From contig NW_026894294.1 in assembly GCF_032452875.1 (NCBI RefSeq), positions 62,001 through 126,000 on the forward strand: a stretch of DNA of 64,000 bases. The letters run 5' to 3'. The translations under genes and the position numbers were made by a program. The notes beneath the pieces were generated by a model. That model had not been told where the DNA came from. It worked only from the letters and a program-made list of their open reading frames with translations, and made no database searches. This document shows positions 63,767 through 64,000 of the stretch, piece by piece (positions within the stretch are counted from its first letter, which is position 1; every line of letters begins with the position of its first letter). Origin of the DNA: Bos javanicus (lineage: Eukaryota > Chordata > Mammalia > Artiodactyla > Bovidae).

Positions 63767-64000
63767 GCCTGCTGAGCTGCGTGATTACTGTCTGCTCATC
63801 TGCTTGACAATTGCCAGCTGAGCTGCACGATTCCTGCCTGTCATCTCCTTGACAATTGCCACCTGTGCCGCATAATTCCTGCCTGCTCATCTACTTGATT
63901 ATTGCCAGCTGAGCAGCATGATTTGTCACAGCTGAGTTCCATGATTATAGCCTGCTGACTGATTCCTGCCTACTCAGCTCTTTGTTCATTGCCTGCAGAT
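63767..64000 (+). repeat. Type B island, cut by window end
   Basis: It has GTGCCGCATAATTCC, GATTTGTCACAGCTGAG and CTCTTTGTTCATTGCC, mixing A and B features before the dyad. The last bases read TGCCTGCAGAT, so the dyad cannot be judged. Confidence 0.83.

Larger units (their letters stand above)
1..64000. repeat. Satellite array, about 23-bp unit with higher-order structure
   Basis: Every part of the window is built from variants of one unit of about 23 bp: CACGTGATCAGT followed by GCATGATCAGY. The two halves resemble each other around a shared TGATCAG core, so a period of about 11.5 bp is also visible. A 22-nt form with GATAGCC in place of GATCAGCC recurs at fixed places. Length divided by unit size gives somewhat over 2,700 units, of which roughly 15% are the diverged island units. 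The array runs off both ends of the window, so its true size exceeds 64 kb. All polarity markers (the islands) lie in the same direction. No transposon, telomere repeat or single-copy gene is seen. It is a eukaryotic-type satellite by organisation; the family is not one I recognise. Confidence 0.97.
62168..64000 (+). repeat. Higher-order block 16 (A-B, cut by window end)
   Basis: A strongly shortened head (under 80 bp) leads into an A island at 62246, then about 1.3 kb of core, then a B island (63767) that the window end cuts just inside its terminal dyad. The core at 62.9-63.2 kb has unusual variants (CACAATAGCCAGGTAATG, GATTGCCAACTGATCAG) not seen elsewhere in the window. Confidence 0.78.

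Noticed and set aside
1..64000. CRISPR array
   Set aside because: There are no unique spacers: the sequence between any two repeat copies is itself the repeat. No cas genes or leader are present.
1..64000. Bacterial Dam/SeqA-type GATC cluster or replication origin
   Set aside because: GATC is dense only because it is part of the unit. No DnaA boxes, genes or other bacterial context occur in 64 kb.
1..64000. CENP-B box
   Set aside because: I looked for the TTCG....A..CGGG core. The head segment has TTCGTGATCATTCC and other units have CACCGGATC, but no place combines the required positions.
1..64000. Telomeric repeats or a telomere-adjacent boundary
   Set aside because: No run of TTAGGG, TTTAGGG or similar is seen on either strand.
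1..64000. tRNA, rRNA or other structured RNA genes
   Set aside because: No conserved RNA gene sequence or cloverleaf-like arrangement is found. Possible hairpins come only from the palindromic units.

Overview
The whole window is one tandemly repeated satellite DNA array, with no unique flanking sequence at either end and no gene I can support. The basic unit is about 23 bp, made of two related half-units: CACGTGATCAGT (12 nt) and GCATGATCAGY (11 nt). A common 22-nt form has lost one C (GATCAGCC to GATAGCC). Nothing prokaryotic is visible, and the nested higher-order organisation is typical of eukaryotic satellites. I cannot name the organism or the satellite family from the sequence. No telomere repeat, mobile-element end or flanking single-copy DNA is present, so a centromeric, pericentromeric, subtelomeric or interstitial location cannot be decided here.

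Layout: core 23-bp arrays of roughly 0.6-2.7 kb are interrupted by about 40 'islands' of about 240 bp. The islands are rich in CAGCTG, TTGACAATT and TGATTATTGCC. They come in two types. Type A (27 copies, including two scrambled ones) ends with CTTTGTTTATTGCC. Type B (13 copies, the last cut by the window end) ends with CTATGTTCATTGCC and is followed by a TGTGTGACACCAAACATG tail. Almost every island stops at the same inverted repeat, TGCCTCCAGAGGCA. The islands are themselves strongly diverged 23-bp units. All islands point the same way, so the array is strictly head-to-tail.

Higher-order structure: I divided the window into 16 blocks, most of them starting at a recurrent segment containing GTGAACAGTGCATGATCATT. 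Blocks 1-3 (1-14914) share the order A-A-B. Block 2 repeats block 1 at an exact offset of 5594 bp before losing about 740 bp. From about 15 kb onward the order becomes a patchwork (A-B, A-A-A-B, single A, B-A-B). It carries nested local duplications (818, 249, 228, 136 and 56 bp), a long duplication at 8232-bp offset, one clear A/B chimera, and three stretches (about 29.5-30.1, 33.3-34.0 and 40.2-42.1 kb) where the register is scrambled.

Functionally the array offers a very dense field of class-B E-boxes (CACGTG, usually within TCACGTGA). These are punctuated by clusters of CAGCTG E-boxes in the islands and by a conserved dyad at the island edge. Whether any protein uses these sites cannot be told from sequence. 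The recurring 62-codon minus-strand reading frames are by-products of the islands lacking the TGATCA stop-bearing palindrome, and I reject them as genes.
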